NCBI GenBank assembly: GCA_947457085.1
Contig: CANGUS010000023.1
Location: forward strand, 1 to 13,249
Direction of reading: 5' to 3'
DNA: 13,249 nucleotides
Source: Bacteroidota bacterium
GTDB lineage: Bacteria; Bacteroidota; Bacteroidia; Chitinophagales; Chitinophagaceae
Shown here: positions 7,063 to 13,249 of the stretch, in pieces
How positions within the stretch are numbered: the stretch's first letter is position 1
Layout: each line of letters starts with the position of its first letter
Notes under the pieces: model-generated
The model's input: the letters and a program-made list of their open reading frames with translations, nothing else
Databases searched by the model: none
What the model was told of the DNA's origin: nothing
Position numbers and translations under genes: made by a program

Positions 7063-7118
7063 TTGGGCTTTGACTTCCATTCATTTACAAATTAGATGTT
7101 GATAGCCCACGTGTAGTT
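7063..7118 (+). repeat. Two-box repeat, copy B, upstream of the second lipoprotein
   Basis: Box 1 (7063-7079) reads TTGGGCTTTGACTTCCA. Box 2 (7097-7118) contains TAGCCCACGTGT. It is the partner of the copy at 6452-6505, about 611 bases away, and ends 13 bases before the next ATG. The extra upstream arm GTGGGCTA found near copy A is missing here. Instead TATCAA (7050-7055) can pair with TTGATA (7099-7104). Confidence 0.75.
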
Positions 7119-7131
7119 AAATATCTTTTTT

Positions 7132-7953
7132 ATGAAAAAATATTACTTATTATTTTTTATTGTGCTTACAGTATTTGTTTCTTTTAGTTGTAATCAATCA
7201 AATGAAACTAGCGTAACTGATATTGAAGTGGATTCAAGTCTTACGACAGCTCCAGTCGTAAGCTGGATAACTGATGAAAGCGATATTGTAATGCCTAATA
7301 AACGAAGCTTGAATTTAAAAGCTGATGCATTTAGTATGGGATTAAAGGGTAATGTCAAAAAACTTGAAGAGAGACATTATAAGGCAGATATGGTGGATGG
7401 GATGATGCATGTCTCAACTGACTTGGCTAACACTTCCATATACGAGAATGGGAGCAATGACTGCCCAAACAACGAAAACCATCTTTTAGAAGGCAATCAA
7501 GATATTTACTTTGATCATGATGGATTCATTATTAAGCACATTTATTATAATAATTCAGGTGTTAAATCAATCTATTATTCCAAGTATGATGATAATGGGA
7601 ATCATTTGGAGACTAATATTCAAGATGAAAAAGGATTAAGAAGATCACTTTCAAGTTCATTTTTTGAATACAGTACAGACAAATATAAGCCATACCCTAA
7701 GAATGAAATGGAATTATCAAGTGATGGTACAATTACAACTTATTACACTTATGACAATATGAAGAATGTAATTCTTGAAATCAAAAGAGATAACATAAAT
7801 GGAGTATTCCCATATTTATACATTTGTAAATATCTTTATCAGTATGATGAAAAGGGTAATTGGATTAATAGAACATATCTTTTAAAAGATACTAAGAGAA
7901 ATTCACCATTTATACCAATGGGTGTTGCAAGAAGAACAATTTATTATTGGTGA
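7132..7953 (+). CDS. Lipoprotein with YD-like repeats, function unknown
   Basis: A 273-residue protein. The N terminus is a lipoprotein signal (MKKYYLLFFIVLTVFVSFSC) with cleavage expected before C20. The mature part begins with a low-complexity polar linker. From about residue 65 it has MGLKGNVKKLEE and then repeated elements such as FDHDGFI, YDDNGNHLE, YYTYDNMKNVI and YDEKGNWINRT. These resemble the scattered YD or RHS-type beta repeats of many Bacteroidota surface lipoproteins. No enzyme motif is visible. It lies downstream of the MORN lipoprotein, shares its upstream two-box repeat, and is followed 22 bases later by a small membrane protein. A surface-exposed role is likely from the signal and repeats; the partner or ligand is unknown. 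Confidence 0.75.
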   Translation: MKKYYLLFFIVLTVFVSFSCNQSNETSVTDIEVDSSLTTAPVVSWITDESDIVMPNKRSLNLKADAFSMGLKGNVKKLEERHYKADMVDGMMHVSTDLANTSIYENGSNDCPNNENHLLEGNQDIYFDHDGFIIKHIYYNNSGVKSIYYSKYDDNGNHLETNIQDEKGLRRSLSSSFFEYSTDKYKPYPKNEMELSSDGTITTYYTYDNMKNVILEIKRDNINGVFPYLYICKYLYQYDEKGNWINRTYLLKDTKRNSPFIPMGVARRTIYYW

Positions 7954-7975
7954 AAATTTAAAATAGATTTAAAAA

Positions 7976-8332
7976 ATGAAAATGGAAAATTCAAATAATC
8001 CAAAGTTTTACACTCCAGCCCCTTCTAGTCGCCCAATCTTTGGAATTGCGATTATATTAATCATTATGAGTAGTTTAGTTTTAAATTTTTATTTTTTACT
8101 AAGACCAAAAGTAAAAACAACAAACAACCCAGGGCAATCACTTGTACATAATATCAAAAGAGATACTGAGCCAATTCTCATAGTTTTCACAGATACAACA
8201 GATGATGGTCGTCCTATGTACAGTGCTTTTTTCCCAGACAGCACCTCTATGGATTGCTTATTTCCAGAAGAGATTTCTAAAAGCCTTAATACAGGCAAGT
8301 GGCAATATGATAATGAATTAAGAGAACATTGA
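7976..8332 (+). CDS. Small single-pass membrane protein, function unknown
   Basis: A 118-residue protein not recognised. About 18 polar N-terminal residues precede one hydrophobic helix at about residues 21-42 (FGIAIILIIMSSLVLNFYFLL). A positively charged stop (RPKVK) and a roughly 70-residue polar C-terminal domain follow, so the C terminus is probably outside the membrane or its topology is uncertain. It follows the second lipoprotein by 22 bases and is likely co-transcribed. An alternative start is the ATG at 7982. The gene ends in adjacent TGA and TAA stops. The same frame reopens downstream with another hydrophobic helix (see 8333-8446), which raises the possibility that the gene is a shortened version of a two-helix protein. 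Confidence 0.6.
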   Translation: MKMENSNNPKFYTPAPSSRPIFGIAIILIIMSSLVLNFYFLLRPKVKTTNNPGQSLVHNIKRDTEPILIVFTDTTDDGRPMYSAFFPDSTSMDCLFPEEISKSLNTGKWQYDNELREH

Positions 8333-8338
8333 TAATTC

Positions 8339-8446
8339 CAGACTGTAATTAAGTCTAAAATCCCACCAGACTACAAAGAGCCAAATTATCTCGCAATATT
8401 GCTATTGATTTTACTGATAATTGCTTTTCTTACAGTAGCTATTTAA
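8339..8446 (+). pseudogene. In-frame remnant encoding a transmembrane segment, no start codon
   Basis: Directly after the TGA TAA stops of the 118-residue gene, the same frame continues open to TAA at 8444-8446. It would encode a segment including IPPDYKEPNYLAI and a hydrophobic run of about 20 residues ending FLTVAI. There is no ATG, and the composition is protein-like. It could be the separated end of the upstream gene, a relic of another membrane protein, or chance. Confidence 0.35.
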
Positions 8447-8497
8447 AAATAATCACAAGAGTTTAAGCTTTCATGAGGTTTAAATTTTGTGGTAGCT

Positions 8498-8564
8498 CAA
8501 ATTTGCACCCTTATCATACCACTATATTATATAGTTACTATGTTTATAGGGCAAATTTGCACCC
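8498..8564. repeat. 13-bp direct repeats flanking a 15-bp palindrome near the element end
   Basis: CAAATTTGCACCC occurs at 8498-8510 and 8552-8564. Between them, ACTATATTATATAGT at 8521-8535 is a perfect palindrome around one central base. The second repeat is itself part of the palindrome GCAAATTTGC (8551-8560). They lie about 200-270 bases inside the tRNA-Ala fragment in a gene-free stretch (8447-8765), as would arm-type integrase sites or excision-control sites; this role is inferred. Confidence 0.6.
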
Positions 8565-8687
8565 CTAGTAAGTCATGCATAAGATGAATATTTGCTCTAT
8601 TACAAGTCTTTTTGCCACTTGACACTATTTCGAAAAGTTGGTAAAATCTAAACTAAATGCTTTATAATTGTATTGTAGTTAAAACTT

Positions 8688-8708
8688 TTGGGCCAGACTT
8701 GGGCCAGA
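8688..8708. repeat. Tandem 10-mer at an 11-bp period
   Basis: TTGGGCCAGA occurs at 8688-8697 and 8699-8708, one helical turn apart, about 60 bases inside the tRNA fragment. It is flanked by the inverted pair AATGCTTT (8656-8663) and AAAGCATT (8729-8736). Both fit protein-binding sites at a recombinase attachment region. Confidence 0.55.
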
Positions 8709-8765
8709 TGTAATTTGAAAAGAGGTTAAAAGCATTGTAAACACTGGGAATATTTGGCATAACCA

Positions 8766-8813
8766 GCTTGCATGGCATGCAAGAGGTCAGCGGTTCGACC
8801 CCGCTAATCTCCA
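8766..8813 (+). tRNA. tRNA-Ala(GGC) 3' fragment, probable right attachment site
   Basis: A partial tRNA. The anticodon stem CTTGC (8767-8771) pairs with GCAAG (8779-8783) around the loop ATGGCAT, giving anticodon GGC at 8774-8776 (alanine). The T arm AGCGG/CCGCT (8789-8793 and 8801-8805) encloses TTCGACC. The acceptor 3' strand AATCTCC (8806-8812) is followed by discriminator A. No matching acceptor 5' strand or D arm lies in the 60 bases upstream, so this is not a functional gene. CCA is not encoded. It is the displaced 3' end left by integration; crossover was probably in the anticodon arm. Confidence 0.85.
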
Positions 8814-8818
8814 CACAT

Positions 8819-8851
8819 AAAAAGAGTGAAGCAGAGACTTCACTCTTTTTT
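8819..8851. terminator. Strong bidirectional terminator
   Basis: AAAGAGTGAAG (8821-8831) and CTTCACTCTTT (8838-8848) form a perfect 11-bp stem with loop CAGAGA, extended by A and T runs on both sides. On the + strand it would end the original tRNA-Ala transcript. On the minus strand it ends the phosphorylase gene, whose stop lies about 40 bases away. Confidence 0.85.
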
Positions 8852-8891
8852 ATTGATGAAATAAATTTGATAGACAAAATCTGAAGAATTA

Positions 8892-10547
8892 TTATTTCTT
8901 GTACATGATTTCGTAATATTCATGAGCCATTCTATTACTATCAAATTGATATCGTACATCTTTCATACCATTTTTCACAATTTGCCTCCAGGCATCTTTA
9001 TTTTCATAATACATTGGTATGATTTCATTCTCTAAAATTTCGTATGCTTTATTCAAATCGTATTCGTCTTGCTGATGTGTATTCATGTTTGCATAATCAG
9101 CTTTTGGAATTACAAATCCATTTTCCCCATGCTTCACAAATTCTGGTATCCACCCATCATCTGTACTAAAATTGATTGCTCCATTCATAGCAGCAGTCAT
9201 ACCACTTGTACCACTTGCTTCACGAGGTACACGAGGATTGTTTAGCCAAATATCTGCAGCTTGTTTTAATCTTCTGCTCAATAATAATTCGTAACCAACC
9301 AATACAGAAACATTTTTATATTTCTTACTTAAATGAACCAATTCATTGAATTGTGTAATTGCAGGATAGTCTACAGGATAAGGCTTTCCGGCCCAAATGA
9401 TTTGTACAGGGTATTTTAGATTATTAAGCATTTTTTCAAAACGAGTCATATCATAAGTAAGCATATCAGCTCTCTTATAGCCAGCAAATCTTCTTGCCCA
9501 AACAATAGTTAACACATTGGGGTCAAATATTTTTCCTGTTTGATCTGCTACAGTTTCAAATGCCCTGCGTTTTAAATACCATTTTCTGTCATCAATCCCT
9601 TCATCATTGTTGCCATCTGCATGACGGTATAAAGGTTCATCAGCCCAGTATGTATAGTTTTGTGCATTTGTGATTGCAGTAATTGGGCAAATACCTTCAT
9701 AATGTTTCCACATTTCATTGCTTACAACACCATGTAATTGCGATACCCCATTTGCCTTTCTCGCAAATCTCAATGCTACTAATGAATGGTTGAATTGATC
9801 ATCATGCAAGCCAGTTAATTTTCTTACTTCATCAATACTTAAGCCACAGAAATAGCTCATTTTGTGACATAAATAAATATCATGTTTTTCGTTGCCGGCT
9901 TCTTCGGGAGTATGTGTTGTAAATACTAAATGTTCTTTTACTTTTTCTACACTTTTATATTTATTCAATAAATAAAATGCAGCAGAAATTCCATGTGCTT
10001 CATTGAGATGATAAACATCGGGATTGAATCCTAGCTCATCAATTAATTTTGCGCCGCCAACTCCCAATAAAATAAATTGAGCAACTTTGGTACTCACATT
10101 TGCATCATATAAGCGATGAGTAATTGTTTGTGATACATAATCGTTTTCTGGTAAATCAGTGCTTAATAAAAACAAGGGAGCGCTGTTGAAAGTTGTTGGT
10201 TTTAAATACCAGGCCTTAATCCATACAGGATGGTCATGTATTAATATCTGAAATTTAATATCAGTATCTTCTAGAAAATGATTGGTTTTTTCCATCCAAG
10301 CAGGTTGCAATGTTTGATCCTGGTTTCTTGTTTGATCATAATATCCATATTTCCACAAGATGCCAATTCCGATCATATTTTGTTTTAGCTCATAAGCACT
10401 TCTTAAATGTGAGCCAGCCAAAAATCCTAAGCCGCCACTGTATATTTTTAAAGGTTGATGTATTGCAAACTCCATTGAAAAGTAAGCTGCCTTTGTAGCA
10501 TAATTAGGATTTACTTGATAAGGAACCTGATAATTTCTAAAATTCAT
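8892..10547 (-). CDS. glgP: Short alpha-glucan phosphorylase family protein (GT35-like) lacking the PLP lysine
   Basis: A 551-residue protein of the alpha-glucan phosphorylase family. Normal members release glucose 1-phosphate from glycogen or maltodextrin with phosphate and pyridoxal phosphate, in the cytoplasm. Conserved segments are YFSMEFAI (22-29), IYSGGLGFLAGSHL (35-48), HLNEAHG (180-186), FTTHTPEEAGNE (about 209-220), RFAGYKRADML (353-363) and EASGTSGM (443-450). In well-studied members the last motif continues with the lysine that binds PLP. Here residue 451 is threonine (codon ACT), so a classical PLP mechanism is doubtful. At 551 residues it is shorter than the roughly 800-850 of canonical GlgP but matches the short bacterial branch (TIGR02094-like). 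A TTG at 10568 would add 7 residues; I prefer the ATG at 10547, which has the A-rich leader AAAAACCCAATT. It is a single gene on the minus strand, 283 bases after the pseudouridine synthase gene. The gene symbol reflects family, not proven activity. Confidence 0.85.
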   Translation of the reverse strand: MNFRNYQVPYQVNPNYATKAAYFSMEFAIHQPLKIYSGGLGFLAGSHLRSAYELKQNMIGIGILWKYGYYDQTRNQDQTLQPAWMEKTNHFLEDTDIKFQILIHDHPVWIKAWYLKPTTFNSAPLFLLSTDLPENDYVSQTITHRLYDANVSTKVAQFILLGVGGAKLIDELGFNPDVYHLNEAHGISAAFYLLNKYKSVEKVKEHLVFTTHTPEEAGNEKHDIYLCHKMSYFCGLSIDEVRKLTGLHDDQFNHSLVALRFARKANGVSQLHGVVSNEMWKHYEGICPITAITNAQNYTYWADEPLYRHADGNNDEGIDDRKWYLKRRAFETVADQTGKIFDPNVLTIVWARRFAGYKRADMLTYDMTRFEKMLNNLKYPVQIIWAGKPYPVDYPAITQFNELVHLSKKYKNVSVLVGYELLLSRRLKQAADIWLNNPRVPREASGTSGMTAAMNGAINFSTDDGWIPEFVKHGENGFVIPKADYANMNTHQQDEYDLNKAYEILENEIIPMYYENKDAWRQIVKNGMKDVRYQFDSNRMAHEYYEIMYKK

Positions 10548-10661
10548 AATTGGGTTTTTATTGGTCAATCTAACGCAATATTAAGGTATTTGATTTAAAA
10601 TGTATTTTTTACACATTAAATTGAATTATTCAAATAAATTTTGAGTGCAGTTACAAAATTA

Positions 10662-10710
10662 ATGCCATTAAAATATGATTCTTATCATTTCTAATGGCAT
10701 GTTTATTTTT
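10662..10710. terminator. Hairpin between the pseudouridine synthase and phosphorylase genes
   Basis: ATGCCATTA (10662-10670) pairs exactly with TAATGGCAT (10692-10700). Inside, ATGAT (10675-10679) pairs with ATCAT (10684-10688). On the + strand GTTTATTTTT follows; on the minus strand, reading out of the pseudouridine synthase gene, TAATTTTG follows. It probably ends the folC-pseudouridine synthase transcript, or it may form part of the phosphorylase leader. The remainder of the 283-base gap (10548-10830) is AT-rich, with no gene and no clear promoter. Confidence 0.55.
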
Positions 10711-10830
10711 AGTTATGGTATTTTTTTCTTTCTTTTAATGTATTACGATTTTATGATTCATACTAAGAATTTTTGAATTGATAATTTTAATAGTTATTTG
10801 TTTAGAATGAGGTTGTAAAAAAATATTAAT

Positions 10831-11880
10831 CTATTCCTCATCCAGTTTTACATTACCAACATACCTTCTCCACTTCTCAATTACTTGTTCCATGTCATTT
10901 GGAACAGGAGCCTCAAAAAACATAAATTCATTGGTGCGTGGATGCATAAAGCCTAATGTTTTGGCATGTAATGCACATCGTGGACAAATTGTAAAACAGT
11001 TATCTACAAACTGTTTGTATTTGGTGTAAATAGTTCCTTTTAAAATTCGGTCGCCACCATATTCCCAATCGTTAAATAATGTATGCCCCAAGTGTTTCAT
11101 GTGTACCCTGATTTGGTGCGTTCTGCCGGTCTCTAATACGCATTCTACAAGGGTTACATAATTCATCCTTTCAAGCACTGAGTAATGTGTAATAGCATGT
11201 TTTCCTATATCTCCTTCTGGGTAAGCAGTAAACATTTTTCTGAATTGTTGGTGGCGGGCAATATGTGCATTTACAAGTCCATTATCATCTTTAACATCAC
11301 CCCAAACCAACGCTACATATTTTCTTTGCACGGTATGATTAAAAAATTGTTTCGCAAGATGCGCTGCGGCTTCTCCTGTTTTTGCATAAACAATTAATCC
11401 TGTAGTATTTTTATCAATGCGATGAACCAAACCAAAACGGGGTAATTCATCATCATTCAAATTGGGATTTTGTTGTAATAAATGATATGCAACACCGTTT
11501 AATAAAGTGCCTCTGAAATTTCCAATTCCTGGGTGAACAACCATATTTGGAGGCTTGTTCAAAACCAAAACATCTGCATCCTCATACACAATATTCAGTG
11601 GAATATTTTCTGCCTTTAATTCAGAATATTCAGGATTTACAAAAGTCATCACCAGAATTTCATCACCTGGTTTTACTTTGTAATTGCTTTTTATATTTTT
11701 ATTGTTGACAGTTACAAATCCACTGTCAATTCCCTTCTGAATTTTGTTTCTTGTAGCACCTTCAATTCTTATTTGTAACCATTTATCAATTCGTAAAGGC
11801 TCTTGTCCTTTGTCTATAATAAATGTCCTTCGTTCATAAACATCTTCAGCAATATTTTCTATTTCAACATCTTCATTCAT
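10831..11880 (-). CDS. rluD: RluD-type 23S rRNA pseudouridine synthase
   Basis: A 349-residue RluA/RluD-family pseudouridine synthase, which converts specific uridines in large-subunit rRNA to pseudouridine. An S4 RNA-binding domain occupies about residues 28-75 (RIDKWLQ start, then FVTVNNK and KVKPGDEI). The catalytic domain has VLNKPPNMVVHPG (107-118), the motif HRIDKNTTGL with catalytic D156, and GRTHQIRVH (252-260) in the RNA-binding loop. The catalytic domain is interrupted late by a segment with CFTICPRCALHA, a variation seen in Bacteroidota members. Length is close to the usual 310-350. It lies 29 bases downstream of folC on the same strand and is probably co-transcribed. Family is certain; assigning it to RluD rather than another RluA paralogue is by best match to the S4-containing type. 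Confidence 0.92.
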   Translation of the reverse strand: MNEDVEIENIAEDVYERRTFIIDKGQEPLRIDKWLQIRIEGATRNKIQKGIDSGFVTVNNKNIKSNYKVKPGDEILVMTFVNPEYSELKAENIPLNIVYEDADVLVLNKPPNMVVHPGIGNFRGTLLNGVAYHLLQQNPNLNDDELPRFGLVHRIDKNTTGLIVYAKTGEAAAHLAKQFFNHTVQRKYVALVWGDVKDDNGLVNAHIARHQQFRKMFTAYPEGDIGKHAITHYSVLERMNYVTLVECVLETGRTHQIRVHMKHLGHTLFNDWEYGGDRILKGTIYTKYKQFVDNCFTICPRCALHAKTLGFMHPRTNEFMFFEAPVPNDMEQVIEKWRRYVGNVKLDEE

Positions 11881-11909
11881 GCTGCAAAGATAATGGGTGA
11901 GGTAGCTTA

Positions 11910-13226
11910 TCAGCTAATGGTTGATTCATTTACTAAAAGCATATCAATTTCACCAACCAAAAAAACACTTCCACAAACGATGATTAAATCACTTACTGAT
12001 GCATTTTGCAGGGCGATATTAATGGCTTCATTTACACTGCTATAAGTATTGCCTCTGAGATGTTGTTGTTTTGCTAAATCTTGTAAAGTAACTTCGTCTA
12101 TGGCTCTAGGTATTTGGGCTTTGGTAAAATAGTACGTTGCATTTTTTGGTAATAAAGAAAGCACCTGATTAATCTCTTTATCCTTTACCATGCCAATAAT
12201 AATGTGCAACTGATTGTATTGTGTAATTTGTAGTTGCTGTAACATTTGTCTGATGCCATCTTCATTATGGCCAACATCCGCAATTAAGGTGGGATTGTTT
12301 TGTAACAACTCCCATCTGCCATGTAATCCGGTAAGTTTTTTTGTGTTTTTCAAAGCAAATTTCAATTGTTCATTTGAAATTTCGAAGCCTTGATTTTGTA
12401 ACTGATGTACACTTTCAAGAACGGTACAAAGATTTTTTGTTTGATAAATTCCGGTTAAATCCAAAATAAAATCATCACTTTTATTTGAAAAAATATCTTC
12501 AATTGTTACTTGCAGTTGATGGTGTGTGTAATTAATAGTAGTTACTTTTTTATTTTCCTGAGCAAAGTAAATAGAGGATTGTTCAAGCTTACTTTTTTCT
12601 ATAAAAACATTCTTGGTTTCAGCAAAAGATTCTCCAATAACAACCGGTACTTTTTGTTTGATAATACCTGCTTTTTCATAAGCAATTTTTGGAAGCGTAT
12701 TTCCTAAAATTGCCATGTGATCAAATCCAATATTTGTAATGATTGAAAGGAGTGGAGTGATAATATTAGTGCTGTCTAATCTGCCACCAAGACCTGTTTC
12801 AATTACAGCAATATCAACTTTTTGTTCAGCGAAGTATTCGAATGCCATTGCGACTGTTATCTCAAAAAAAGAAGGTTTAATACTTTCAATTAATGGTTGA
12901 ATTTTTTTTGTGAAATCAATGACAAATTGTTCCTCACAAACTTTTCCATTAATCTTTATTCGTTCTCTAAAATCTTTTAAATGTGGTGAGGTGTAAAGTC
13001 CAGTTTTGTATCCGGCAGATTGTAAAATTGCAGCCAACATGTGGCTTGTACTTCCTTTGCCATTCGTTCCTGCAATATGAATACAATTTAGTTTTGATTG
13101 TGGATTTCGCAAAGCATCACACAATAAAATAGTATTGGTTAAATCTTCTTTGTATGCAGCTGCTCCAATTCTGCTGAACATGGGAAGCTTTGCAAAAAGA
13201 TACTCTAATGTTTCTTGATAAGTCAT
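11910..13226 (-). CDS. folC: Folylpolyglutamate synthase / dihydrofolate synthase
   Basis: A 438-residue Mur-ligase-family enzyme. It adds glutamate to dihydropteroate or folates with ATP, making and retaining folates in the cytoplasm. The ATP-binding loop is G53-T-N-G-K-G-S-T60 and the folate-binding SPHL motif is at 80-83. The family-typical FEITVAMAF segment is at 121-129, followed by ETGLGGRLDSTN at 143-154 and GFDHMAILG soon after. The C-terminal ligase domain has GLHGRWE and ADVGHNEDGI near residues 300-325. Length is normal for the family. The ATG at 13226 is close to the window end and no upstream gene is visible, so its promoter lies at or beyond the edge. It is the first visible gene of a two-gene minus-strand unit with the pseudouridine synthase gene. 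Its G+C and codon use fit the core genome rather than the element. Confidence 0.95.
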   Translation of the reverse strand: MTYQETLEYLFAKLPMFSRIGAAAYKEDLTNTILLCDALRNPQSKLNCIHIAGTNGKGSTSHMLAAILQSAGYKTGLYTSPHLKDFRERIKINGKVCEEQFVIDFTKKIQPLIESIKPSFFEITVAMAFEYFAEQKVDIAVIETGLGGRLDSTNIITPLLSIITNIGFDHMAILGNTLPKIAYEKAGIIKQKVPVVIGESFAETKNVFIEKSKLEQSSIYFAQENKKVTTINYTHHQLQVTIEDIFSNKSDDFILDLTGIYQTKNLCTVLESVHQLQNQGFEISNEQLKFALKNTKKLTGLHGRWELLQNNPTLIADVGHNEDGIRQMLQQLQITQYNQLHIIIGMVKDKEINQVLSLLPKNATYYFTKAQIPRAIDEVTLQDLAKQQHLRGNTYSSVNEAINIALQNASVSDLIIVCGSVFLVGEIDMLLVNESTIS

Positions 13227-13249
13227 TTGTTAAATTACAAACTATAATT

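Larger units (their letters stand above)
1..8813. mobile_element. Integrated element (inner and right part), inserted in a tRNA-Ala gene
   Basis: The left side carries the C-terminal catalytic part of a tyrosine recombinase, and the right side ends in a tRNA-Ala 3' fragment with no matching 5' half. Between them lie replication or recombination-type genes (helicase-like, AAA_24 ATPase, DUF3871, JAMM/RadC) and accessory lipoproteins. Tyrosine recombinases commonly target tRNA genes, rebuild the tRNA at one end and leave a 3' fragment at the other. The left end and intact tRNA are not in the window, so total size is unknown. No capsid, portal, terminase, relaxase or type IV secretion gene is visible. 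A phage satellite, mobilisable element or decayed ICE all remain possible. The right boundary is inferred to lie in the anticodon-arm region near 8766-8783. Confidence 0.75.

Noticed and set aside
8662..8877. Minus-strand 71-residue open frame across the tRNA fragment
   Set aside because: It contains the antisense of the tRNA and terminator (a common false peptide such as SGVEPLTS) and has no support as a gene.
1..13249. CRISPR arrays, insertion sequences, rRNA genes
   Set aside because: No regularly spaced repeats, transposase genes or rRNA-like sequence were seen on either strand.

Overview
The window reads as a Bacteroidota chromosome, most likely a Chitinophagaceae-type genome. It is AT-rich, translation starts have A-rich leaders with no clear Shine-Dalgarno sequence, and the protein families (DUF3871, short GT35 phosphorylase, MORN-like lipoproteins) fit that phylum. 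It has two unlike halves. Bases 1 to about 8765 are the inner and right part of an integrated mobile element. Bases from about 8766 onward are ordinary core chromosome.

The element starts outside the window and enters as the last 113 residues of a tyrosine recombinase (2-343). A short region with direct repeats follows, then a 673-residue SF2 helicase-like protein whose P-loop lacks the lysine (562-2583). A 498-base gap with palindromes comes next. After it is a + strand module: a 115-residue protein of unknown function, an AAA_24/Sak4-type recombination ATPase, a DUF3871 protein, an 80-residue unknown, and a stand-alone RadC-type JAMM protein. Two hairpin terminators separate parts of the module. 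No virion, packaging or conjugation gene is visible, so this looks like a small integrative or mobilisable element or phage satellite.

The right part (6212-8765) looks like cargo. It holds two small lipoproteins, each preceded by a copy of the same two-box structured repeat, then a small single-pass membrane protein. The end of the element carries a 13-bp direct repeat flanking a palindrome, an 11-bp tandem repeat, and a displaced 3' portion of tRNA-Ala(GGC) at 8766-8813. That tRNA fragment is best read as the right attachment site; the restored complete tRNA should lie left of the window, upstream of the integrase.

Beyond a strong bidirectional terminator (8819-8851) the chromosome carries three minus-strand housekeeping genes. 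These are a short alpha-glucan phosphorylase homologue in which threonine replaces the usual PLP-binding lysine, an RluD-type 23S rRNA pseudouridine synthase, and folC. folC and the pseudouridine synthase gene are 29 bases apart and probably form one transcription unit.
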